Source of the DNA: Bacteroides pyogenes DSM 20611 = JCM 6294
Lineage (GTDB): Bacteria > Bacteroidota > Bacteroidia > Bacteroidales > Bacteroidaceae
DNA length: 64,000 nucleotides
Assembly: GCF_000428105.1 (NCBI RefSeq)
Contig: NZ_ATZH01000014.1
Location: 34,915 to 98,914, forward strand
Reading direction: 5' to 3'
In this document: positions 9,128 to 16,483 of the stretch, piece after piece
Numbering within the stretch: the first letter of the stretch is position 1
Layout: every line of letters starts with the position of its first letter
Program-made: the position numbers and the translations under genes
The notes under the pieces: generated by a model
What the model was told of the DNA's origin: nothing
What the model saw: only the letters and a program-made list of their open reading frames with translations
Databases searched by the model: none

Positions 9128-9382
9128 ATGAAAAAAGGTCTTCATCCAGAATCATACCGTCCGGTAGTGTTCAAAGATATGTCAAACGGCGATATGTTTT
9201 TGTCGAAATCAACTGTAGCAACCAAAGAGACCATCGAATTCGAAGGCGAAACATATCCGTTGCTGAAGATTGAAATCTCGAACACGTCACACCCGTTCTA
9301 TACAGGTAAATCTACGTTGGTAGACACCGCCGGCCGTGTCGACAAGTTCATGAGCCGCTACGGTAACCGTAAAAAGAAATAA
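9128..9382 (+). CDS. rpmE: 50S ribosomal protein L31, type B
   Basis: Ribosomal protein bridging the large and small subunits near the central protuberance. The 84-residue sequence begins [20 protein letters not shown] and ends SRYGNRKKK. It has no cysteine at all, so it is the zinc-free type B (C-minus) form; in species with both forms this one is favoured under zinc limitation. It has its own promoter and terminator. The nearest upstream frame (9061-9126) stops one base before its start. Confidence 0.95.
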   Translation: MKKGLHPESYRPVVFKDMSNGDMFLSKSTVATKETIEFEGETYPLLKIEISNTSHPFYTGKSTLVDTAGRVDKFMSRYGNRKKK

Positions 9383-9406
9383 TTCTATCTTTTTAGAATG
9401 AGACGA

Positions 9407-9445
9407 AGGGATTGTCCGACATACGGGCAGTCCCTTTCTTTTTGC
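9407..9445 (+). terminator. Intrinsic terminator of rpmE
   Basis: AAGGGATTG (9407-9415) pairs with CAGTCCCTT (9428-9436) through one G-T wobble, followed by TCTTTTT. Confidence 0.75.
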
Positions 9446-9749
9446 CTTTTATGACAGGCGACAAAAGGACACATGCGCGTACTTCTATATTTTTTTTGCA
9501 AGTCCGCCCGCAGTTCCCATAAAGGCGAATAGGCTTTTCCGCAACTTTTGCCATCGCTTTGCAGAGGATATATTCAGGTATTTCTGAAAGCGAATGAAGA
9601 CTTCCGATACACGCTTATTTCATTTCTTTCTGAAATATTTTCAATATATCTAATCCGGGCGTCCGGTTTTTTTCGTACTTTTACCCCTCGTTGGGAAATT
9701 ATGCTTTTTCCAACCCTGAGAACAGAGAAAGAAAAAACAATATATAAAA
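9446..9749. other. Gap between rpmE and recJ with no recognisable gene
   Basis: About 300 bases with no convincing frame. TACTTTTA at 9676-9683 is one base from the -7 promoter consensus and may drive recJ. I see no repeat or RNA structure I would defend. Confidence 0.4.
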
Positions 9750-11468
9750 ATGAATCACAAATGGAATTATCGACCCATTACACCCGAACAGGCGGAGAAA
9801 AGCCGGAAATTAGCTCAAGAGTTAGGGATTAGCCCTATACTTGCACAACTTCTGGTGCAACGCGAAATAACGGAAGCGGCAGATGCCCGGAAGTTTTTCC
9901 GCCCGCAGTTGCCCGACTTGCACAATCCGTTTCTGATGAAAGATATGGATATTGCAGTGGAGCGCCTCAACAAGGCGATGGGAAAGAAAGAGCGTATTTT
10001 GGTTTACGGAGACTACGACGTAGACGGAACTACTGCCGTAGCTTTGGTTTACAAGTTCATCCAACAGTTCTATTCGAACATCGACTACTACATACCCGAC
10101 CGCTATAGTGAAGGATATGGAGTTTCCAGACAAGGGATAGACTATGCCGCCGAAACCGGCGTAGGGCTGATTATTGTGCTCGACTGCGGAATCAAAGCAG
10201 TGGAAGAGATTACGTATGCCAAAGAGAAAGGCATCGACTTTATCATCTGCGACCACCATGTGCCGGACGATGTTCTGCCGCCTGCCGTAGCGATACTGAA
10301 CGCCAAACGCCCGGACAACACGTATCCCTACACACATCTTTCGGGGTGCGGAGTGGGTTTCAAGTTCATGCAGGCATTCGCCATGAACAACGGCATCGAA
10401 TTTCACCACCTCATTCCCCTGCTCGATCTGGTAGCAGTGAGCATCGCCTCAGACATTGTGCCTATCATGGGCGAGAACCGTATCTTGGCTTTCCACGGAC
10501 TGAAACAGCTCAACAGCAATCCCAGCATCGGCATTAAGGCAATCATCGATGTGTGCGGATTGTCGGAACGGGAAATCACGATCAGCGACATTGTATTCAA
10601 AATCGGACCGCGCATCAATGCCTCCGGACGTATACAAAGCGGGAAAGAGGCTGTCGACCTGCTGACGGAAAAGGACTTCTCGACAGCGCTGGAGAAAGCC
10701 GGACAAATCAACCAGTATAACGAAACACGCAAAGACCTCGACAAAAGCATGACGGAGGAGGCGAACCGTATTGTCAGCCACTTAGACGGACTTGCCGACC
10801 GGCGGTCTATCGTGCTCTTCAACGAAGAGTGGCACAAGGGGGTCATAGGTATCGTCGCCTCACGGCTTACGGAAGTTTACTATCGCCCGGCGGTGGTATT
10901 GACACGTACCGACGATACGGCGACAGGTTCCGCGCGTTCCGTATCCGGATTCGATGTTTATAAAGCCATCGAATATTGCCGCGATCTTCTGGATAACTTC
11001 GGCGGGCACACTTATGCGGCAGGGTTGTCGATGAAGGTGGAGAATGTGGAAGCCTTCGTCCAACGGTTCGAAGAGTATGTGTCGCAGAACATCTTGCCGG
11101 AGCAGACGAGCCCGGTGATAGATATCGATGCAGAGATAGATTTCAAGGATATCACTCCCAAATTCTTCAGCGACCTGAAGAAATTCAATCCGTTCGGACC
11201 CGAAAACAGCAAACCGATATTCTGCACGCATCATGTGTACGACTACGGAACGAGCAAGGTGGTGGGACGCGAACAAGAACATATCAAACTCGAACTGGTG
11301 GACAACAAATCGAACAACGTAATGAACGGCATCGCTTTCGGACAAAGTTCGCACGTGCGCTACATCAAGACGAAACGCTCGTTCGACATCTGCTACACCA
11401 TCGAAGAAAACACCCACAAGCGGGGCGAAGTCCAACTGCAGATTGAGGATATAAAGCCGATTGAATAA
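9750..11468 (+). CDS. recJ: Single-stranded-DNA-specific exonuclease RecJ
   Basis: 5'-to-3' single-strand exonuclease for recombination and mismatch or base-excision repair. The 572-residue length is normal. The DHH phosphoesterase core shows YGDYDVDGTTAVA (about 86-99) and CDHHVPDD near 165, both supplying Mn ligands. FGGHTYAAGLSM near 415 is the DHHA1 motif, and the C-terminal OB-like part ends QLQIEDIKPIE. The chosen ATG gives the usual family N-terminus (MNHKWNYRP). Its last eight bases overlap the start of recQ, so the two are certainly co-transcribed and probably translationally coupled. Confidence 0.96.
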   Translation: MNHKWNYRPITPEQAEKSRKLAQELGISPILAQLLVQREITEAADARKFFRPQLPDLHNPFLMKDMDIAVERLNKAMGKKERILVYGDYDVDGTTAVALVYKFIQQFYSNIDYYIPDRYSEGYGVSRQGIDYAAETGVGLIIVLDCGIKAVEEITYAKEKGIDFIICDHHVPDDVLPPAVAILNAKRPDNTYPYTHLSGCGVGFKFMQAFAMNNGIEFHHLIPLLDLVAVSIASDIVPIMGENRILAFHGLKQLNSNPSIGIKAIIDVCGLSEREITISDIVFKIGPRINASGRIQSGKEAVDLLTEKDFSTALEKAGQINQYNETRKDLDKSMTEEANRIVSHLDGLADRRSIVLFNEEWHKGVIGIVASRLTEVYYRPAVVLTRTDDTATGSARSVSGFDVYKAIEYCRDLLDNFGGHTYAAGLSMKVENVEAFVQRFEEYVSQNILPEQTSPVIDIDAEIDFKDITPKFFSDLKKFNPFGPENSKPIFCTHHVYDYGTSKVVGREQEHIKLELVDNKSNNVMNGIAFGQSSHVRYIKTKRSFDICYTIEENTHKRGEVQLQIEDIKPIE

Positions 11469-13365
11469 ATACCGGGAAATATTAAAGCAATATTGGGGAT
11501 ACGACTCTTTCCGCCACCTGCAGGAAGAAATCATCGACAGTATCGGCGAAGGCAAAGACACATTGGGATTGATGCCTACCGGAGGCGGTAAGTCCATCAC
11601 ATTCCAGGTACCCGCCCTTGCGAAAGCAGGATTGTGCATCGTCATCACGCCTCTTATCGCCTTGATGAAAGACCAGGTGCAGAATCTGCGTAAACGGGGC
11701 ATCAAGGCGGTTGCCGTATATTCCGGAATGACACGGCAAGAGATTATCACCGCGCTGGAGAACTGCATCTTCGGCGATTACAAGTTTCTCTACATATCGC
11801 CCGAACGGTTGGACACGGAGATATTCCGCATCAAGCTGCGGGCAATGAAAGTCTCCATGATTACAGTAGACGAAAGCCACTGCATCTCGCAATGGGGATA
11901 CGACTTCCGCCCTGCTTACCTGAAAATAGCGGAAATAAGAGACATGCTGCCCGGTGTTCCCGTTTTGGCGCTCACCGCCACCGCTACTCCCGAAGTGGTG
12001 AAAGACATTCAAACACGGTTGAAGTTTGCCGCGACGAATGTGTTCCGCATGAGCTTCGAACGCAAAAATCTGGCTTATTCGGTGCGGAAAACAGATGATA
12101 AGACCGGAGAGATGCTGCGCATTCTGCGAAAGATACAAGGCAGCGCCATTATCTATGTGCGCAACAGACGGCGGACGAAAGAAATCACCGGGCTTTTGGT
12201 AAACGAAGGCATTACCGCCGATTTCTATCACGCGGGGTTGGACAATGCCGTGAAAGACCTCCGCCAGAAACGCTGGCAAAACGGGGAAGTACGTGTAATG
12301 GTAGCTACAAACGCTTTCGGAATGGGTATCGACAAGCCCGATGTACGCATCGTGTTGCACCTCGATTTGCCCGATTCTCCCGAAGCCTACTTTCAGGAGG
12401 CGGGACGCGCCGGAAGGGACGGGGAGAAAGCCCATGCCGTCATCCTTTATGCCCGGTCGGACAGAACAGCGCTCCATAAACGGATAGCCGACACTTTCCC
12501 GCCGAAAGAATACATACTTGATGTGTACGAACACCTGCAATACTACTATCAGATGGCAATGGGCGACGGTTTTCAATGCGTCCGCGAGTTCAACCTCGAA
12601 GAGTTTTGCCGGAAGTTCAAATACTTCCCCGTACCGGTGCACAATGCGCTCAAGATTCTCACACAGGCAGGATATCTCGAATACACCGACGAACAAGACA
12701 ATGCTTCGCGCATTCTTTTCACCATCCAACGGGACGAGCTGTACAAATTGCGGGAAACAGGAGCGGAAACAGAAGGACTTATACAGGCCATCCTCCGTTC
12801 GTACACCGGCGTCTTCACCGATTACACATACATCAGCGAAGAAACGCTCATGGTACGTACCGGGCTGACCCGCCAACAGGTGTACAACATATTGGTCATG
12901 CTCACCCGGCGACGTATCGTAGACTATATCCCCCGCAAAAAGACACCATATATAATATACACCCGCGAACGGATGGAATTGAGGCACATGCATATTCCTC
13001 CTTCCGTATATGAAAAACGGAAAGAAAGATACGAAGCCCGCATCCGCGCGATGGAAGAGTATGTCGTCTCCGAACATGCATGCCGCAGCCGCATGTTGCT
13101 GCGTTACTTCGGAGAGAAGAACGACCACAATTGCGGACAATGCGATGTCTGTCTCGACAGGGGGAATACAAACCGGCTCACAGAGTCGTCGTTCGAAGAC
13201 CTGAAGCGCCGGATTCTTCATCAATTGTCCCGACACCCTCTTACTCCCGCAGAGATAAGCAATGCAATGGAAGCGGAAAAAGAGAGAATCAGCGAAGTGG
13301 TTCGTTACTTATTGGAAGAAGGAGAACTGAAGATGCAAGACGGAATGATACATATTTCGAAATAA
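11461..13365 (+). CDS. recQ: RecQ family ATP-dependent DNA helicase
   Basis: 3'-to-5' superfamily 2 DNA helicase of 634 residues. Motifs: GLMPTGGGKSITF (Walker A, about 38-50), VDESHCISQWG (Walker B, near 138), LALTATAT, and QEAGRAGRDGEK near 311. The zinc-type cysteines (C..., then NCGQCDVC near 555-563) sit about 200 residues after the helicase core rather than directly behind it as in E. coli RecQ, and no HRDC domain is recognisable. A short winged-helix-like tail (LTPAEISNAMEAEKERI) ends the protein. The start must be the TTG at 11461: the frame is closed by a stop at 11452-11454, and the next Met lies inside Walker A. Confidence 0.93.
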   Translation: MNKYREILKQYWGYDSFRHLQEEIIDSIGEGKDTLGLMPTGGGKSITFQVPALAKAGLCIVITPLIALMKDQVQNLRKRGIKAVAVYSGMTRQEIITALENCIFGDYKFLYISPERLDTEIFRIKLRAMKVSMITVDESHCISQWGYDFRPAYLKIAEIRDMLPGVPVLALTATATPEVVKDIQTRLKFAATNVFRMSFERKNLAYSVRKTDDKTGEMLRILRKIQGSAIIYVRNRRRTKEITGLLVNEGITADFYHAGLDNAVKDLRQKRWQNGEVRVMVATNAFGMGIDKPDVRIVLHLDLPDSPEAYFQEAGRAGRDGEKAHAVILYARSDRTALHKRIADTFPPKEYILDVYEHLQYYYQMAMGDGFQCVREFNLEEFCRKFKYFPVPVHNALKILTQAGYLEYTDEQDNASRILFTIQRDELYKLRETGAETEGLIQAILRSYTGVFTDYTYISEETLMVRTGLTRQQVYNILVMLTRRRIVDYIPRKKTPYIIYTRERMELRHMHIPPSVYEKRKERYEARIRAMEEYVVSEHACRSRMLLRYFGEKNDHNCGQCDVCLDRGNTNRLTESSFEDLKRRILHQLSRHPLTPAEISNAMEAEKERISEVVRYLLEEGELKMQDGMIHISK

Positions 13366-13404
13366 GTTGCTATTTTTGCAGAGAAACCTAAAAAACGATA
13401 CAGC

Positions 13405-14367
13405 ATGCCTAACTTTTTTAAATCTTTCTTTTCCGGAAAGTCGGAAACTCCGGAAAGTGAAAAGAAAAAAAACGACCGAAAGAAATTCGAGATATTCAAA
13501 TTCGACGGCTTGCGCGCTCAGCGCATGGGACGTCCCGATTACGCAGTGAAATGCTTTACCGAAGCTCTTGCCATCGAAGAAGAGTTCGAAACGATGAGTT
13601 ACCTCAGCCGTCTTTACATCGGGATGGGCGAAATGGAGAAAGCCCGTACTTTGCTCGAAAAGATGGGGAAAATGGAACCTCATTTCGCGGATACGTTTCT
13701 TACACTCGCCAATGTCTGCTACATGCAGGAAGATTATCGGGGAATGGAAGAAGCAGCCAACCGGGCAATCGGCATCGAAGAGGCGAACGCAGTCGCTCAC
13801 TTCCTTTTGGGGAAAGCCCGCAAAAGCCGGAACGACGACCTTATGGCTATCGGGCATCTGACTAAAGCCATTGTTTTAAAAGACGACTTTACAGAAGCCC
13901 GGCTGATGCGCGCGGAATCATTGCTGCAAATGAATCAATACAAAGACGCGGAAGAAGATATCGATGCCGTGCTTTCCCAAAATCCGGAAGAAGAATCGGC
14001 CATTCTCCTGCGCGGAAAACTCAAAGAGGCGACCGGATTGGAACAGGAAGCCGAAGCGGACTACCGGCTGGTTACGGAAATGAATCCTTTCAACGAACAG
14101 GGATACCTTTATCTCGGACAGTTGCTCATCAGCCGAAAGGATCCGGCCGAAGCCATCCGCGTATTCGACGAAGCCATCGACCTGAATCCCGACTCCGCCG
14201 AAGCGTATAAAGAACGCGGACGTGCCAAACTGCTGAACGGAGACAAGGAAGGTTCTGTAGAGGACATGAAAAAATCATTGGAACTGAGTCCTAAGGAGGA
14301 GACCCGGTTGAGCGGAGAGTTTAAAAACATCGGCTCCAACACCGAAACGTTGCCGGGAATATTCTGA
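13405..14367 (+). CDS. Tetratricopeptide repeat protein
   Basis: A 320-residue soluble protein made almost wholly of TPR units, for example YAVKCFTEALAIEEEFETMS, PAEAIRVFDEAIDLNPDSAE and SVEDMKKSLELSPKEE at the C-terminus. The first 35 residues are basic and Lys/Glu-rich. No signal peptide or membrane segment is present. TPR proteins are scaffolds; the partner is unknown. It follows recQ by 39 bases and may be in the same transcript. Confidence 0.85.
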   Translation: MPNFFKSFFSGKSETPESEKKKNDRKKFEIFKFDGLRAQRMGRPDYAVKCFTEALAIEEEFETMSYLSRLYIGMGEMEKARTLLEKMGKMEPHFADTFLTLANVCYMQEDYRGMEEAANRAIGIEEANAVAHFLLGKARKSRNDDLMAIGHLTKAIVLKDDFTEARLMRAESLLQMNQYKDAEEDIDAVLSQNPEEESAILLRGKLKEATGLEQEAEADYRLVTEMNPFNEQGYLYLGQLLISRKDPAEAIRVFDEAIDLNPDSAEAYKERGRAKLLNGDKEGSVEDMKKSLELSPKEETRLSGEFKNIGSNTETLPGIF

Positions 14368-14449
14368 ATAAGCGCCCTGCCCGCTTTACGCGGAGACACG
14401 TCCCCCCTACCTTGGTAATCCAAAGAAACAAGAAATAAATCTGTGCCTT

Positions 14450-15004
14450 ATGAGAAGCCTTCTTTACTTCATCTTCGCCCTACTCCTGCTCTCATGTAAG
14501 GAGTCCGACAAACATCGGATAGCACGGCTCACGGAAGCATGGACAGGAAAGACCGTCTACTATCCGGCAGACAGCGTGTTCGAATCGTTCGACGCCGACT
14601 CCGTACGCAAGTATTCCTTGAAGCGCACCGAATATACCGTGGTTACCTACATCGACTCGTTGCAATGCGCCTCAGACCGGTTACGGCTCGAAGAATGGGA
14701 ATCATTCCTGCAAGCTTTGCGTCCGGTAGCGAAAGGAAGAGTCACCTGCCTTTTCTATCTCCATCCCGAAAACAGGGAGCAAATGATTGCCAAACTTCGG
14801 CAATCGGCATTCAACTTTCCGGTTTGCATAGATGAAGACAATGTGTTCTACAAGCTAAATCGTTTTCCTGCCGACACGCTTTTTCGAACTTTTCTGGTGA
14901 ACAGCGAGAATAAGATTGTGGATATAGGCAACCCCGCAGAAGATCCGAAAGTAAGAGAACGATACCTCCAAAGAATAATGGATACAAAACCCGATCCCGA
15001 CTGA
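14450..15004 (+). CDS. Lipoprotein with a thioredoxin-like fold lacking the redox cysteine pair
   Basis: A 184-residue protein with a lipoprotein signal (MRSLLYFIFALLLLSC, lipobox LLSC at 13-16). The body has the pattern of a redoxin domain: EYTVVTYIDSLQCASDRLRL takes the place where thioredoxins have CxxC, then CLFYLHPE, FPVCIDEDNVFYKLN and the strand TFLVNSENKIVDIGNP. Only one Cys is at the active-site position, so classical disulfide chemistry is not expected. The function is unknown. The last codons and stop are the first copy of a 64-base direct repeat that continues into the gap behind it. Confidence 0.7.
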   Translation: MRSLLYFIFALLLLSCKESDKHRIARLTEAWTGKTVYYPADSVFESFDADSVRKYSLKRTEYTVVTYIDSLQCASDRLRLEEWESFLQALRPVAKGRVTCLFYLHPENREQMIAKLRQSAFNFPVCIDEDNVFYKLNRFPADTLFRTFLVNSENKIVDIGNPAEDPKVRERYLQRIMDTKPDPD

Positions 15005-15096
15005 CGATAACACCGGAGCAGACGAAAGACGAACCGACCGTTACGGCAGGTGAAGATGTTCCGACTGACGACAACACCGAAGCGGGCGAAAGACCT
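14997..15096. repeat. 64-bp spaced direct repeat crossing the stop codon of the lipoprotein gene
   Basis: CCGACTGACGATAACACCGG at 14997 recurs as CCGACTGACGACAACACCGA at 15061, and the following GACGAAAGAC/GGCGAAAGAC also match. The spacing of 64 is not a multiple of three. The second copy in one frame reads PTDDNTEAGERP, like a lost acidic protein tail. Confidence 0.65.
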
Positions 15097-15154
15097 TTGG
15101 CAGTAGCATGAATGTTGAAAACAAGCCCGGAATCCACTCTCTTCCCGATTACGA

Positions 15155-15296
15155 AACCATCGTATCATCGATCTCAAGCTATCGCATCACTGTTCCCGGA
15201 ACCATCGCATCATCCGCCACGGAGCCATGGCATCATCGATCTCAAGCTATCGCACACTGTTCCCGGAACCATCGCCTTACCGATGACGGAGCTAGC
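15155..15296. repeat. 68-bp tandem repeat, two copies
   Basis: ATCATCGATCTCAAGCTATC begins at 15164 and again at 15232, each followed by GCATCACTGTTCCCGGAACC or GCACACTGTTCCCGGAACC. A partial related piece (GAAACCATCG) precedes the first copy. Together with the 64-bp repeat it fills most of the 450 bases between the lipoprotein gene and the phe leader; I see no gene in this stretch. Confidence 0.75.
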
Positions 15297-15393
15297 GCCG
15301 GTGCGCTCCAAGGCTCCTTTCCCTTACGAATCCTCCACAATCTGCCTTTTTTACTCTAAATAACCGAAAAGAATAAAAAAACTTTGTTTTTTA

Positions 15394-15423
15394 CTTGTAT
15401 ATAATGTTTTTTTATTACTTTTG
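15394..15423 (+). promoter_or_regulatory. Promoter of the phe/tyr operon
   Basis: TACTTTTG at 15416-15423 is an exact -7 box. CTTG at 15394-15397 stands 18 bases upstream as an imperfect -33 element. Transcription from about 15430 would give a leader of about 200 bases containing the leader peptide and attenuator. Confidence 0.6.
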
Positions 15424-15455
15424 CCTCAGAAATCGAAACACTAATTGAAATTCGG

Positions 15456-15542
15456 ATGAAATCGTTTACTTATGCATATTACTTCTTTTTTTACTTTTAC
15501 TTTTATCACAAAGTAGAGCGGGAGTTTGTATGTATCAAGTGA
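15456..15542 (+). CDS. Phe/Tyr-rich leader peptide of the aromatic operon
   Basis: A 28-codon frame starting at ATG 15456 and ending at TGA 15540-15542. It holds seven Phe and six Tyr codons; from codon 4 to codon 17, 12 of 14 are Phe or Tyr, including the run YYFFFYFYFY. This is the pattern of leader peptides that measure charged tRNA in pheL-type attenuation. The end of the frame (15516-15532) is also the left strand of the predicted antiterminator. Genes downstream make Phe and Tyr, which fits both codons being sensed. That the peptide is translated is inference from this architecture. Confidence 0.85.
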   Translation: MKSFTYAYYFFFYFYFYHKVEREFVCIK

Positions 15543-15616
15543 CAGTGATGCTTAAAGACCAAAGGAAAGAATAAATCATATAAATCCCGCTCCGATTATG
15601 GACGCGGGATTTTTTT
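15516..15616 (+). promoter_or_regulatory. Transcription attenuator: antiterminator/terminator switch of the phe/tyr operon
   Basis: Two exclusive foldings are visible. Antiterminator: GAGCGGGA (15516-15523) plus TTTGTATG (15525-15532) pairs with CATATAAA-TCCCGCTC (15577-15592), 16 bp with one bulged G (15524) and one G-U pair. Terminator: AAATCCCGCTCC (15582-15593) pairs with GGA-GCGGGATTT (15600-15612) and is followed by a T run. A ribosome stalled on the Phe/Tyr codons leaves 15516-15532 free, so the antiterminator forms and the operon is read. A ribosome reaching the stop at 15540 covers it and termination follows. Confidence 0.82.
15582..15616 (+). terminator. Attenuator terminator hairpin ahead of pheA
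   Basis: Nine pairs AAATCCCGC/GCGGGATTT (15582-15590 with 15604-15612) and three more TCC/GGA above a single bulged C (15603), with a six-base loop and T at 15610-15616. It ends 18 bases before the pheA ATG, so if it forms the operon is not transcribed. Confidence 0.88.
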
Positions 15617-15634
15617 ATATCATATCGTATACCA

Positions 15635-16483
15635 ATGAAAAAGATAGCCATTCAAGGAACAACCGGTTCTTATCACGACATAGCGGCGCACAACTACTTC
15701 GAAGGAGAAGAGTTGGAAATAATCTGTTGTCCCACTTTCGAAGAAGTGTTCGCTTCGGTTCGCAAAGACAGCCGGACCATAGGGATGCTGGCCATCGAAA
15801 ACACGATTGCCGGAAGCCTGCTCTACAACAACGAGTTGCTGCGACAGAGCGGGACGCAGATTATCGGCGAATATAAGCTGCGAATTTCGCACAGCTTTGT
15901 CTGCCTGCCCGATGAAGATTGGGAAGACCTGACGGAAGTCAACTCCCACCCCATCGCTCTGATGCAATGCCGCGAGTTTCTGAACCGACATCCGCAACTG
16001 AAAGTGGTGGAGAGTGAAGACACCGCCCGCAGCGCGGAAATCATCAGCCGCGAAAACCTGAAAGGACGTGCGGCCATTTGCTCCAAAGTAGCGGCGGAAC
16101 GCTACGGAATGAAAGTGCTTCAGGAGGGAATAGAAACGAACAAACACAACTTCACCCGCTTTCTTGTCGTGGCAGACCCGTGGCAGGCGGACGAACTTCG
16201 CGGGCATGGCACCCCCAAGCCCGACAAAGCAAGCATCGTATTCATGCTGCCTCACACCGAAGGAAGCCTGTCGCAGGTTCTTTCCATCCTCTCTTTCTAC
16301 AACATCAACCTCACCAAGATACAGTCTCTCCCCATCATCGGACGGGAGTGGGAATATCAATTTTATGTGGACATCGCTTTCGGCGATTACCTGAGATACA
16401 AACAAGCCATAGCGGCAATTACTCCATTGACCAAAGAACTTAAAATTTTAGGAGAATATGCAGAAGGAAAATCAAACATATAA
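15635..16483 (+). CDS. pheA: Prephenate dehydratase with ACT domain
   Basis: Converts prephenate to phenylpyruvate in Phe synthesis. The 282-residue protein has the catalytic part at about 1-190 (IAIQGTTGSYHDIAA, AIENTIAGSLLYNNELL, and the TRF motif in NFTRFLVV), then an ACT domain at about 205-280 (SIVFMLPHTEGSLSQVLSIL) that usually binds Phe for feedback inhibition. The E. coli-type ESRP motif is replaced by IQSLP, a variant also found in other lineages. No chorismate mutase domain is attached; that activity is on the third gene. It is the first structural gene after the attenuator and overlaps the next gene by 26 bases. Confidence 0.95.
   Translation: MKKIAIQGTTGSYHDIAAHNYFEGEELEIICCPTFEEVFASVRKDSRTIGMLAIENTIAGSLLYNNELLRQSGTQIIGEYKLRISHSFVCLPDEDWEDLTEVNSHPIALMQCREFLNRHPQLKVVESEDTARSAEIISRENLKGRAAICSKVAAERYGMKVLQEGIETNKHNFTRFLVVADPWQADELRGHGTPKPDKASIVFMLPHTEGSLSQVLSILSFYNINLTKIQSLPIIGREWEYQFYVDIAFGDYLRYKQAIAAITPLTKELKILGEYAEGKSNI

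Noticed and set aside
11482..13236. 584-codon frame antisense to recQ
   Set aside because: It is a shadow of codon bias in recQ; no recognisable domain.
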